Shown here piece after piece: positions 8,460 through 16,384 of a DNA stretch of 64,000 nt. The DNA comes from Pseudochrobactrum saccharolyticum. GTDB lineage: Bacteria > Pseudomonadota > Alphaproteobacteria > Rhizobiales > Rhizobiaceae. Below the pieces are notes generated by a model. That model was not told the DNA's origin. It did no database searches and worked only from the letters and a program-made list of their open reading frames with translations. The stretch's first letter is position 1. Every line of letters begins with the position of its first letter. Location: the NCBI RefSeq assembly GCF_008801715.1, contig NZ_VZPG01000003.1:62001-126000 (forward strand), in the 5' to 3' direction. Position numbers and translations under genes: made by a program.

Positions 8460-8888
8460 TCACCGCTCGATACGGGTGGAGAGAATAATAGACGACATGG
8501 TGCGTTCAACACCTTCCAGTGCGCCGATCTGATCGAGCACACTGTCGAGTTCGCCGATTGATGGCGCTTCAACAATAACGATCATATCAAAATTGCCGCT
8601 GATCGAATGAACAGATCGCACGGACATCATGGTTTTGAGACCGACTTCAACCTTTGGTGAAAATTTCGGCAGGGCTGTAACCAGCACATGCGCACGCACC
8701 AGATGGCTTTCATGTTCTGAAGACAGTTTAACAGTATAGCCGGTAATGATGCCGCGTTTTTCCAGCCGGTCGATACGGCTCTGAACCGTTGTACGGGAAA
8801 CGCCGAGCCGTCTGGCAAGTGTTGCTGTCGATGCGCGGGCATTCTCGCGTAAAAGAGCAATCAGGGCCATATCGGCTTTCGTCGTCAT
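8460..8888 (-). CDS. Lrp/AsnC-family transcriptional regulator
   Basis: A 142-residue leucine-responsive-type regulator. The N-terminal helix-turn-helix (about 5-50) contains STATLARRLGVSRTTVQSRIDRLEKRGII. The C-terminal RAM/AsnC domain (about 65-140) would bind an amino acid and oligomerise. The ATG at 8888 follows CGAGG by 7 bases; an upstream in-frame TTG at 8918 lacks a good site. It is divergent from the saccharopine dehydrogenase-like gene. The 214 bases between them contain repeated GTCATT/GACGAAAAT motifs that may be its binding sites, so control of that gene in response to lysine or a related amino acid is likely. Confidence 0.92.
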   Translation of the reverse strand: MTTKADMALIALLRENARASTATLARRLGVSRTTVQSRIDRLEKRGIITGYTVKLSSEHESHLVRAHVLVTALPKFSPKVEVGLKTMMSVRSVHSISGNFDMIVIVEAPSIGELDSVLDQIGALEGVERTMSSIILSTRIER

Positions 8889-9102
8889 TTTGAACCTCGC
8901 TAGCGTCACTTCGTTCAAATATATAGCGTCATTCCGTCATTTTAGATACTTCTTTTTGACGAAAATTCTGCGACTCTATGCCATCATTTCCTGAGGCTGA
9001 ATCAAGTCCTCGGGAAATAATACAGTATTATTAAAGTGTTACATTTTCCTTGTTGCGCAGGCACAGGCAGTGGCACTCAGGCAATATAATAAAGGGTCAG
9101 TC

Positions 9103-10176
9103 ATGAAAGACGTCGTCGTCGTTGGTGCCGGTAAGATCGGTGTAACAATTGCACAGCTTCTGGGTAACACCGGTGATTATAATGTAACGGTAACAGACCG
9201 TGCGGAAGAGCAGCTGAAAGCGCTTGCCGGCAAAAAGAACATCACAACTAAAGTTGTTGATATTGCTGATGAAGCCGCTCTGGCAGCCGTTCTGGCCGGT
9301 AAATTTGCTGTTCTCAGCGCTGCGCCTTACCAGATGACAATCCGTATTGCTGATGCAGCTGCAAAAGCAGGCGTTCACTATCTCGACCTGACCGAAGACG
9401 TTGCAAGCACACGTCACGTTAAAGAACTGGCTAAAACCGCTAAAACCGCTTTCATTCCACAGTGCGGTCTGGCTCCTGGCTTTATTTCGATCGTTGCTTA
9501 CGATCTGGCCAAGAAATTCGACAAGCTGGAATCCATCGGCATGCGCGTCGGCGCTCTGCCACAGTTCCCGACCAACTCCATCACCTATAACCTGACATGG
9601 AGCACGGACGGCGTTATCAACGAATATATCGAACCATGTGAAGCCATCGTCAACGGCAAGCTGACACTGGTTCCTGCTATGGAAGAGCGCGAAGAATTCT
9701 CGCTCGAAGGCGTTCAGTACGAAGCTTTCAACACTTCCGGCGGTCTCGGCACTCTGGCTGAAACCCTTGAAGGCAAAGTCCGCACCCTGAACTACCGCAC
9801 CATCCGTTACCCTGGCCATTGCGACATCTTCAAGACCCTGCTGAACGACCTCGGCCTGCGTCATCGCCGCGATGTATTCAAGGACATTCTTGAAACTGCA
9901 GTTCCGGGCACCCAGCAGGACGTTATCGTTATCTTCGTAACCGTAACCGGCTACAAAGACGGTCGTCTGACTCAGGAAACTTATGCGAATAAGGTTTACA
10001 ACCAGACTCAGGATGGTCTGGAAATGACCGGTATTCAGGTTACCACTGCTTCCGCTATCTGCGCTGTTGTTGATATGCTTGCTGATGGCAGCATCCCTGC
10101 ACAGGGCTTCATGAAGCAGGAAGATATTGCGCTGGATAAGTTCCTCGCAAACCGCTTCGGTAAAGTTTACGCTTAA
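9103..10176 (+). CDS. Saccharopine dehydrogenase family protein
   Basis: A 357-residue NAD(P)-dependent oxidoreductase. The N-terminal Rossmann motif is VVGAGKIG (residues 5-12), followed by the family segments SAAPYQMTIRIADAA and GLAPGFISIVAYDLA. Relatives interconvert saccharopine with lysine or with glutamate and aminoadipate semialdehyde; rhizobial copies next to an Lrp gene are linked to lysine metabolism. The ATG at 9103 is preceded by AAAGGG. Codon use is strikingly uniform (CTG, GCT, ATC, AAC, CGT), unlike its neighbours, which suggests high expression. A strong terminator follows. Substrate and direction are not decided by the sequence. Confidence 0.88.
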   Translation: MKDVVVVGAGKIGVTIAQLLGNTGDYNVTVTDRAEEQLKALAGKKNITTKVVDIADEAALAAVLAGKFAVLSAAPYQMTIRIADAAAKAGVHYLDLTEDVASTRHVKELAKTAKTAFIPQCGLAPGFISIVAYDLAKKFDKLESIGMRVGALPQFPTNSITYNLTWSTDGVINEYIEPCEAIVNGKLTLVPAMEEREEFSLEGVQYEAFNTSGGLGTLAETLEGKVRTLNYRTIRYPGHCDIFKTLLNDLGLRHRRDVFKDILETAVPGTQQDVIVIFVTVTGYKDGRLTQETYANKVYNQTQDGLEMTGIQVTTASAICAVVDMLADGSIPAQGFMKQEDIALDKFLANRFGKVYA

Positions 10177-10233
10177 TAGCGGGATGAATACGTATCTACA
10201 TGATGCGTATTCAGAATATCTTGATGAAATGAG

Positions 10234-10267
10234 AAACGGGGCAAGGGCTTTCCTTTGCCCCGTTTTT
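10234..10267 (+). terminator. Rho-independent terminator
   Basis: A perfect 11-base stem (AAACGGGGCAA with TTGCCCCGTTT) is followed by a run of T. It ends the saccharopine dehydrogenase-like transcript and separates it from the binding-protein gene. Confidence 0.9.
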
Positions 10268-10316
10268 CTGTTTAGCTGCCCTCGGAGAATGATTTTCACG
10301 ACATAATGAGGGAACT

Positions 10317-11078
10317 ATGCGTAGATCAGTTTTATTTGCAGGTATGGTACTGGCTGCTATTGCGACATCGGCGGGCGCAAAAGAATGGAAAGAAATCCGT
10401 ATTGCCACAGAAGGTGCTTATCCTCCGTTCAACTTTGTTGATGCTGACGGTTCGCTGAAGGGCTTTGACGTTGATATTGCCAATGCTCTTTGCGAGGAAA
10501 TGAAAGCCAAATGCACCCTCGTTGCCAATGATTGGGACGGTATGATTCCGGGCTTGCAGGCGGGCAAATTTGATGCGGTTATCGCATCGATGAGCATTAC
10601 CGAAGAGCGCAAGAAACAGATCGACTTCACCAATAAATATTACTCCACGCCTCTGGCGATTGCTGTGCCGAAAGACAGCCCGATTAAAGATGTGAAACCG
10701 GAAAGCTTCTCCGGCAAAACAATCGGTGCGCAGGGCGGCACAACACAGGCGATTTATGCGGAAGATGTGCTGGCTAAAGCCGGTGCTGAGGTCAAACTTT
10801 ATGTGAGCGCCGACGAAGCCAATGCGGATCTGAAGACCGGTCGTCTGGATGCAATGATCTCCGACAAATTTCCTGTCGTTGACTGGCTGAAGACGGAAGC
10901 CGGAAGCTGCTGCCATATTCTTGAGGACGTGCCGGGCACACAGACAGAAACCGGTATTGCTTTGAAACAGGGCAATGATGATCTGAAAGCCCAGTTTAAT
11001 GCGGCGATTGACGGTATCCGCAAGAACGGCACCTATGACAAGATCATGAAGAAGTATTTCGACTTCGATATTTATTGA
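10317..11078 (+). CDS. Polar amino-acid ABC transporter substrate-binding protein
   Basis: A 253-residue periplasmic protein of the lysine/arginine/ornithine-binding family (SBP family 3). A signal peptide (cleavage near AGA-K22) is followed by the signature EGAYPPFNFVDADGSLKGFDVDIA and by DWDGMIPGLQAGKFDAVIASMSIT. A cysteine pair is present late in the protein (GSCCHI). No permease or ATPase gene is next to it, so it must use a transporter encoded elsewhere. It is flanked by hairpin terminators and is probably transcribed alone. Lysine or a related basic amino acid is a fair guess, given the neighbouring Lrp and saccharopine dehydrogenase genes. Confidence 0.92.
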   Translation: MRRSVLFAGMVLAAIATSAGAKEWKEIRIATEGAYPPFNFVDADGSLKGFDVDIANALCEEMKAKCTLVANDWDGMIPGLQAGKFDAVIASMSITEERKKQIDFTNKYYSTPLAIAVPKDSPIKDVKPESFSGKTIGAQGGTTQAIYAEDVLAKAGAEVKLYVSADEANADLKTGRLDAMISDKFPVVDWLKTEAGSCCHILEDVPGTQTETGIALKQGNDDLKAQFNAAIDGIRKNGTYDKIMKKYFDFDIY

Positions 11079-11104
11079 TCACAACGGCTGTTAAAACCGT
11101 TTGA

Positions 11105-11128
11105 TGAGCGCGCAACTTTGCGCGCTCA
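11105..11128 (+). terminator. Hairpin after the binding-protein gene
   Basis: A perfect 10-base stem (TGAGCGCGCA with TGCGCGCTCA) has a 4-base loop and a short, T-poor tail. It acts as a weak terminator or as protection of the transcript end. Confidence 0.65.
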
Positions 11129-11220
11129 TTGTCTTAATCCTGTAATTTCAGTCCTTCGTGGCAAACTGCCGGCCGGAATTTTTCTGCCTGTAGTCATGAC
11201 CCGTATTCTCCGGCCATAAC

Positions 11221-12462
11221 ATGCGTAAATTCGATACAATCATTCTGGGTGCAGGCATTATCGGTGTCAGCACTGCGCTTCACTTGCAGGCACGCGGCCA
11301 TTCCGTTTGTCTGATCGACAAAAAAGATCCGGGTGAGGGGACGAGTTATGGCAATGCCGGTCTGATTGAGCGCTCCAGCGTTATTCCTTACTCATTTCCG
11401 CGCGGGCTCGCCAATCTGATTAAATATGGTCTGAATAATCGTACGGATGTGCGTTATGATCTGGCCTATATGCCAAAACTGGCACCATGGCTGTTTCAGT
11501 TCTGGCGTCATTCTTCCGCGGACGGTCTGGCAAAAGCAACAAAAGCCATGCTGCCGCTTGTGGAAGCCAGTGTGACCGAACATGATTTCCTGATTGGTCA
11601 GGCCGGTTGCCAGAATTTGGTGCAGGACAAAGGCTGGCTGGAAGCGTTTTGCAGTGAACAGGCTTTTGATGCTTTTGTGAAAACACTGCCGTCGCTGGAT
11701 CGCTTCGGTCTGAATTATAAAGTGCTCAACAGCACCGGTTTTGCAGCAGCGGAACCATCCATGCGCAATATTGCCGGTGCCGTTCATTGGCTCGACCCGA
11801 AAACCGTGAATGATCCTTCGGCTCTGGTCAAAGCCTATGCCTCACTCTTCACACAACGCGGCGGCGTGTTCCTACATGGCGATGCTTCGACCTTGCAGCA
11901 GAACAGTGATGGCTGGTCGGTACGCGCAAGCGAACCTGTGACCGCACGTAATGTTGTGGCCGCGCTCGGACCTCAGTCCCATCTCATCTATGACAAGGCC
12001 GGAATGAAACTGCCGATGGCAGTCAAACGCGGCACGCATCTGCATTTCTCGCTTGATGATGGTGCAGTACTCAATCATCCTGTGGTCGAAGTGGAAGGTG
12101 GCTATGTGCTGGCACCGATGCGTCAGGGCATGCGTCTGACAACCGGCATTGAATTTGCAGCGCCGGATGCACCGGCCAATCGTATCCTGCTCGATCGGGC
12201 AGAAAAACGTGCGCGTAAAGTATTGCCGTCATTGGGCAAACCGGTTGAGGCACAGCCATGGCTGGGTCTGCGCCCTTGTATGCCGGATATGCGTCCGGTT
12301 ATCGGTCAGGTGCCAAACAAGCCGGGCTTGTGGATGAATTTTGGTCATGCTCATCATGGTTTGACGCTGGGGCCTGCATCCGGCCGGTTGCTGGCAGAGC
12401 TGATGACGGGAGAGAAACCATTCATTCCGGCAGAGCCATATTCTGCAAGTCGCTTCATGTAA
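11221..12462 (+). CDS. FAD-dependent D-amino-acid dehydrogenase-like oxidoreductase (DadA family)
   Basis: A 413-residue flavoprotein of the DAO fold. The FAD-binding motif is ILGAGIIGVSTALHL (8-22), followed by LIDKKDPGEGTSYGNAG, typical of DadA. The C-terminal FAD contact is WMNFGHAHHGLTLGPASG. DadA-like enzymes strip the amino group from D-amino acids (for example D-alanine) and pass electrons to the membrane chain. It is smaller and more divergent than E. coli DadA, so another amine such as a D-amino acid or opine is possible. No alanine racemase gene adjoins. It lies after an amino-acid binding protein, consistent with amino-acid catabolism. Confidence 0.85.
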   Translation: MRKFDTIILGAGIIGVSTALHLQARGHSVCLIDKKDPGEGTSYGNAGLIERSSVIPYSFPRGLANLIKYGLNNRTDVRYDLAYMPKLAPWLFQFWRHSSADGLAKATKAMLPLVEASVTEHDFLIGQAGCQNLVQDKGWLEAFCSEQAFDAFVKTLPSLDRFGLNYKVLNSTGFAAAEPSMRNIAGAVHWLDPKTVNDPSALVKAYASLFTQRGGVFLHGDASTLQQNSDGWSVRASEPVTARNVVAALGPQSHLIYDKAGMKLPMAVKRGTHLHFSLDDGAVLNHPVVEVEGGYVLAPMRQGMRLTTGIEFAAPDAPANRILLDRAEKRARKVLPSLGKPVEAQPWLGLRPCMPDMRPVIGQVPNKPGLWMNFGHAHHGLTLGPASGRLLAELMTGEKPFIPAEPYSASRFM

Positions 12463-12471
12463 GATGCAACT

Positions 12472-12505
12472 TTGTCAACTTCGACAATAATAGCAAGCTT
12501 GACAA
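12472..12505. promoter_or_regulatory. Inverted repeat in front of the toxin-antitoxin operon
   Basis: TTGTCAA (12472-12478) and TTGACAA (12499-12505) form a perfect inverted pair with a 20-base spacer. A smaller TTGTC/GACAA pair lies inside. The second arm overlaps a possible -35 box (TTGACA). Toxin-antitoxin operons usually repress themselves, so this is a candidate operator for the antitoxin. Confidence 0.4.
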
Positions 12506-12545
12506 CCAGTCTGTGCAGTATCATCTTTAAGTTCAGGAGATGAAA

Positions 12546-13109
12546 ATGGTACAGACAACGCAGAATACACCGAAGGCTGAGAAAGCACGGCAGTCCCCTG
12601 CAGCAAAGGCAAAGCCGCGCGGCAATACAAATGCGCGTGCCATTGCTAAACGTCAGCCTGTCCATAAAACTGCTGCAACGGCTGTTGCCAAAGAGGCCTA
12701 TCAGCCGGATGCACGCGCTCTGGCTTTGCTGCGTGGTGTTGAAATCGCCCAGCAGGATCTGCGCGAGGCAGGTGGCGCCTATACGCTGGAGCAGGTGCGC
12801 CTGTTATTGCAGGGTATTTCCCGTCAGGCCGTGGATAAACGCGTGCAGGATGGTTCATTGCTCGCAGTTCCGGGGCCTGGCAACCGCCGTGCCTATCCGA
12901 CGATCCAGTTTCTTAATGACGGCAGTATTGTTGCCGGACTGAAAGCTGTGCGTCAGGCACTTGGCAGCGCTAATCCGTGGTTTTTGCTGAATTTTCTGAG
13001 CAGGCCGGATGAACGTCTCAACGGCAAAAAGCCGATTGAGCTGCTGCATCGCGGTGAAACAGATGCGGTGCTGGAAGCAGCACGGCTCAATGGTCTGCAA
13101 GGCGCGTGA
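12546..13109 (+). CDS. Antitoxin of RES/Xre type (DUF2384/MbcA/ParS-like)
   Basis: A 187-residue protein. The C-terminal part (about 135-187) has the Xre/MbcA/ParS toxin-binding pattern: NPWFLLNFLSRPDERLNGKKPIELLHRGE. The middle (about 75-125) has a helix-turn-helix-like segment (YTLEQVRLLLQGISRQAVDKRVQDG). The first 45 residues are an unusual lysine- and alanine-rich, probably disordered, tail. The start is placed at ATG 12546, 5 bases after AGGAGA; the ATG at 12540 overlaps that site. The stop overlaps the toxin start (GTGA), the usual coupling in these modules. It should neutralise the RES toxin and repress the operon. Confidence 0.85.
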   Translation: MVQTTQNTPKAEKARQSPAAKAKPRGNTNARAIAKRQPVHKTAATAVAKEAYQPDARALALLRGVEIAQQDLREAGGAYTLEQVRLLLQGISRQAVDKRVQDGSLLAVPGPGNRRAYPTIQFLNDGSIVAGLKAVRQALGSANPWFLLNFLSRPDERLNGKKPIELLHRGETDAVLEAARLNGLQGA

Positions 13110-13696
13110 GCGGGCCGCAACCACCACACAATCTGGCTTCCCGACAGCCTGAGCTGATCACTCTGGCTGCGGGAAGCAAATTATATCGTTTTTATACAGC
13201 TGCTTTTGAACCCGTCTATTTCGACCGCTCCGATATGGGCAGGCTGAATGCACCGGATGCGTCCTATGGTGTGCTTTATACAGCCGCTGCACGGGAAGGC
13301 GCTTTTGCTGAAACATTCTTACGTGAACCCGGTCGCAGCCTGATTGATTTAATGCTTTTACAGAAGAAAGCGCATGTGGTGCTGGAGCTGACGGTTCCGT
13401 TAAAGCTGGCCAAACTTGCAGGGCGCGGACTTGCTGTAGTTGGTGCAACGGCAGAGGTTCTGCATAGCGGTTTGCCATATGATACCGCGCAAAACTGGTC
13501 ACAAGCACTGCATAATCATCCGGAAAATTTTGACGGGATTGCCTATTATGCCCGCCATGATGACGAGCAGCTTTGTTATGCGCTGTTCGATCATTGTGCT
13601 GAGCATATCAGTATTGCCGAGCGACAGACTGATCTTGATGCAGATTGGTTCTGGCAAATTGCCAATCACTATAATCTGGGTATTGCCCCGTACTGA
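13106..13696 (+). CDS. RES-domain toxin
   Basis: A 196-residue RES-domain protein starting at a GTG that overlaps the antitoxin stop. Known RES toxins degrade NAD+ (phosphorolysis or hydrolysis) and stop growth. The family's conserved residues are visible: an arginine and tyrosine in KLYRFY (R28, Y30), YTAAAREGAFAETFLR with the conserved glutamate, and the C-terminal segments GIAYYARHDDE and CYALFD. Length and order match characterised RES/Xre pairs. The fused dehydrogenase-kinase gene starts only 23 bases downstream in the same direction and might be transcribed with it. Confidence 0.87.
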   Translation: MSGPQPPHNLASRQPELITLAAGSKLYRFYTAAFEPVYFDRSDMGRLNAPDASYGVLYTAAAREGAFAETFLREPGRSLIDLMLLQKKAHVVLELTVPLKLAKLAGRGLAVVGATAEVLHSGLPYDTAQNWSQALHNHPENFDGIAYYARHDDEQLCYALFDHCAEHISIAERQTDLDADWFWQIANHYNLGIAPY

Positions 13697-13719
13697 ATAA
13701 TTATAAGGGAACTGAAATC

Positions 13720-16179
13720 ATGCCGGACAAAACTGCCAAAATCCTGATCACGGATCATCTGGAGTTGCGTCTTGATGCGCAAGGGAAGCATCAATGGCAT
13801 GAAATCCGCCATTATATTGAAGAAAAAGGCGGGGTCTTTCATGATCAGGGTTTGAATGCAGTCTCGGCACTCACAGCCGGTAAGCTCCATTTCTTCTATT
13901 GTCCTGATCTAAGCTCGGAAGATGACCTCAACGCCGTTGCTGGGCAGGGGCAATATGATGCGGTGATCGCAGCCGCCACTCGTATTCCGCAGCAATGCCA
14001 GTTCGTCGAGGGCGGGGTGCGCATCGGTGCAGGCACCGGTAATATGCAATCGCAATCATGGGCTTCCGGCACAGCGCCTTTGATGAATACACCGGGTATT
14101 AATAGCCGTATCACCGCGCAGATGGTGCTGAAAGCGCTGTTACAGTTTCGTCCCGATCTCGATACGGAAACACTTTATGCGCAGGTGCTGGAAGGAAAAT
14201 TTGATACCGGCCGCGATCTGGCGCGTTTTCCAAGCACTGGTCTTGAAGGGCGTAAATTTGCCATTCTCGGCAGCGGTAATATCGGCATGGAAGTGGCAAA
14301 ATTGGCCAAAGCCTTTGCTATGGATGTGGTGATCTATGCGCGGGAACATCATCGCTCATGGATTGAAAGCCAAGGTTATACTTATGCGGCGACACCGCAA
14401 GAGGCCGCACAAAATGCTGATGTATTGAGTGTGCATCTGGGGCTTGGTGCGCTGAACAAGGAGACAGGGCGCTACAGCAATCAGGGGCTTGTCGGTCATG
14501 ATGTTCTGTCGGTAATGGCACAAGGCGCGATGGTCATCAATTACGATCGCGGCGAGCTGGTGGATGTTGCAGGGCTTGAACCGCTGATGCAGAGCGGTCA
14601 TATCCGCAATGTTGCAGTGGATGCCGACCTGTTTGAAAAAGATGGTACTCTGTCAGGACCATTAGCGCCTTATGTGCCATTAGCTAAAAAATATCCGAAA
14701 GCCATGTTGTTGCTGCCTCATGCGGCGGCAGATACTGATCATCCGTCACGTCTGACGGGGGCAAAACAGGCCGTTGATCAGATTTTTGCAGCGATTACCG
14801 AGCGCCGTGTCATCAATGCAGTTGGCGCGATCCCTGCCGGTTACAGTGACGGTGGCAGTCAGTTGCCGCAGGGCATCGGACGGACACAGATTAAACTGAA
14901 ACAGGGGCAGGAGCGGAAATTTCTCAAATCCCTGTTTGAAACAGCAGTTAAGGCGGCTGATCCGCTGCATTGTCTCAAACCCTATTTGCCGCCAGTACCA
15001 AAGGGCAAAACGGTTGTGATCGGTGCCGGTAAGGGCGCCGCACAAATGGCGCAGGCTTTTGAGACTTTATGGCTTGAGGCCGGTAACCCTGCGCCACAGG
15101 GTGTGGTCGTTACCCGTTATGGCTATGGCGCGGAATGCCGGTTTATCAAAGTGCTGGAAGCTGCGCATCCGGTGCCGGATGCAGCCGGACTGGAAGCAGC
15201 AAAACAGTTGAAAGCTGCGTTGAAAGACTTGCATGAAGACGATCTGGTGGTGGCATTGATCTGCGGCGGCGGCTCGGCTTTACTGCCAGCGCCACCGGAG
15301 GGGCTGACACTGGCCGATGAGCAGGCGGTCAATGCCGCTTTGCTTGCCAGTGGTGCGCCGATCAGCGTGATGAATGCTATCCGTAAGCATGTCTCTACGA
15401 TCAAAGGTGGCAGGCTTGCTACCTTGGCAGGATCTGCCCGTATGGTCAGCCTGATTGTCTCGGACATTCCGGGTGATGATCCGGCGCTGATCGCTTCAGG
15501 GCCGACAATTGCCGACCGTGCAACGCGTCATGATGCGCTGAAATATATTGAACATTACAAGATGCAACTGCCGGAAAAGGTGATAGTGCATTTGCAAAGT
15601 GGTGCAGCCGATGCGCCGCAGCCTGATAATGCCGTGTTTGCGCGTCACAGTCATCATATTATCGCCAGCGCCGCGCAATCCCTGAAGGCGGCTGCAAAAC
15701 TGGCTGAGGAGCAGGGCGTTGAAACGCTCATTCTCTCGGATGCGATTGAAGGTGAGGCGAAAGACATTGCGCTGATGCATGGGGCAATGGTTCAATATCA
15801 GGCGCGCAACCGCACCTCCGGCCAGCCGCTTCTTCTGCTTTCCGGCGGTGAAACAACGGTAACGCTTGGCTCCGGTTCAAAGGCAGGCAAAGGCGGGCGC
15901 AACAGTGAATTTATGCTGGCACTGGCGCTGAATATTGCTGGCCACGCTAATATTCACGCTTTAGCTGCGGATACGGACGGCATTGACGGTTCGGAGAATA
16001 ATGCCGGTGCTTTTGTTGACGGCAACACAATTCAGCGCATGACGGAGCTTGGTCTTGATGCGAAACAGTTTCTCGCAGGCCATGACAGCTGGAGTGCGTT
16101 CAATGCAAGCAGTGATCTGTTTGTGACGGGGCCGACCGGCACAAATGTCAATGATTTCCGTGCCATATTAATCAGCTGA
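13720..16179 (+). CDS. Fused D-2-hydroxyacid dehydrogenase and glycerate 2-kinase (MOFRL type)
   Basis: A single 819-residue open frame joins two enzymes. Residues 1 to about 375 are a D-2-hydroxyacid dehydrogenase with dinucleotide motif ILGSGNIGMEVAKL and counterparts of the catalytic Arg (INYDRGELVD), Glu (DLFEKDG) and His (LLPHAA). Residues from about 390 to 819 are a glycerate kinase of the GckA/TtuD (DUF4147 plus MOFRL) family, with VIGAGKGAAQMAQAFE, ICGGGSALLPAPP, SDIPGDDPALIASGPT and the C-terminal GGRNSEFMLALAL. Together they could reduce hydroxypyruvate to glycerate and phosphorylate it to 2-phosphoglycerate. Both halves look intact. Substrate is inferred; tartronate semialdehyde is an alternative. 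Confidence 0.88.
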   Translation: MPDKTAKILITDHLELRLDAQGKHQWHEIRHYIEEKGGVFHDQGLNAVSALTAGKLHFFYCPDLSSEDDLNAVAGQGQYDAVIAAATRIPQQCQFVEGGVRIGAGTGNMQSQSWASGTAPLMNTPGINSRITAQMVLKALLQFRPDLDTETLYAQVLEGKFDTGRDLARFPSTGLEGRKFAILGSGNIGMEVAKLAKAFAMDVVIYAREHHRSWIESQGYTYAATPQEAAQNADVLSVHLGLGALNKETGRYSNQGLVGHDVLSVMAQGAMVINYDRGELVDVAGLEPLMQSGHIRNVAVDADLFEKDGTLSGPLAPYVPLAKKYPKAMLLLPHAAADTDHPSRLTGAKQAVDQIFAAITERRVINAVGAIPAGYSDGGSQLPQGIGRTQIKLKQGQERKFLKSLFETAVKAADPLHCLKPYLPPVPKGKTVVIGAGKGAAQMAQAFETLWLEAGNPAPQGVVVTRYGYGAECRFIKVLEAAHPVPDAAGLEAAKQLKAALKDLHEDDLVVALICGGGSALLPAPPEGLTLADEQAVNAALLASGAPISVMNAIRKHVSTIKGGRLATLAGSARMVSLIVSDIPGDDPALIASGPTIADRATRHDALKYIEHYKMQLPEKVIVHLQSGAADAPQPDNAVFARHSHHIIASAAQSLKAAAKLAEEQGVETLILSDAIEGEAKDIALMHGAMVQYQARNRTSGQPLLLLSGGETTVTLGSGSKAGKGGRNSEFMLALALNIAGHANIHALAADTDGIDGSENNAGAFVDGNTIQRMTELGLDAKQFLAGHDSWSAFNASSDLFVTGPTGTNVNDFRAILIS

Positions 16180-16231
16180 GCTTGCTCAATCGGTGGACAG
16201 CCGCATCCGGCTCTGCCATAATGACGATGAG

Positions 16232-16308
16232 AGACAGGGGCGCCCGGATCATACCGGCTGAGAAGTACCCTTTGAACCTGAACCGGATAATGCCGGCGGA
16301 GGGAGTCA
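16232..16308 (+). promoter_or_regulatory. TPP riboswitch (THI box)
   Basis: The conserved thiamine-pyrophosphate aptamer parts are in order: ACAGGGGCGCCCGG, the CTGAGAAGTACCC core (16258-16270), TTTGAACCTGAACCGGATAATGCCGGCG, and the closing GGAGGGAG. It sits 77 bases before thiM and should lower expression when TPP is plentiful. Confidence 0.95.
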
Positions 16309-16360
16309 GATCAAAGGGCGGCTTTTCGCAACAGCGACGATAACGGCACCCCGCGTCAGA

Positions 16361-16379
16361 CCCTCACCGTTGCGGAGGG
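16361..16379 (+). promoter_or_regulatory. Hairpin covering the thiM ribosome-binding site
   Basis: CCCTC (16361-16365) can pair with GAGGG (16375-16379), which is the thiM ribosome site, 5 bases before the ATG. No T-run terminator lies between aptamer and gene, so the switch probably works at translation by hiding this site. Confidence 0.55.
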
Positions 16380-16384
16380 CTGAT

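Noticed and set aside
9097-10299. 400-codon open frame antisense to the saccharopine dehydrogenase-like gene
   Set aside because: No ribosome site and no family motifs; it is a shadow of the strongly biased codons of the real gene.
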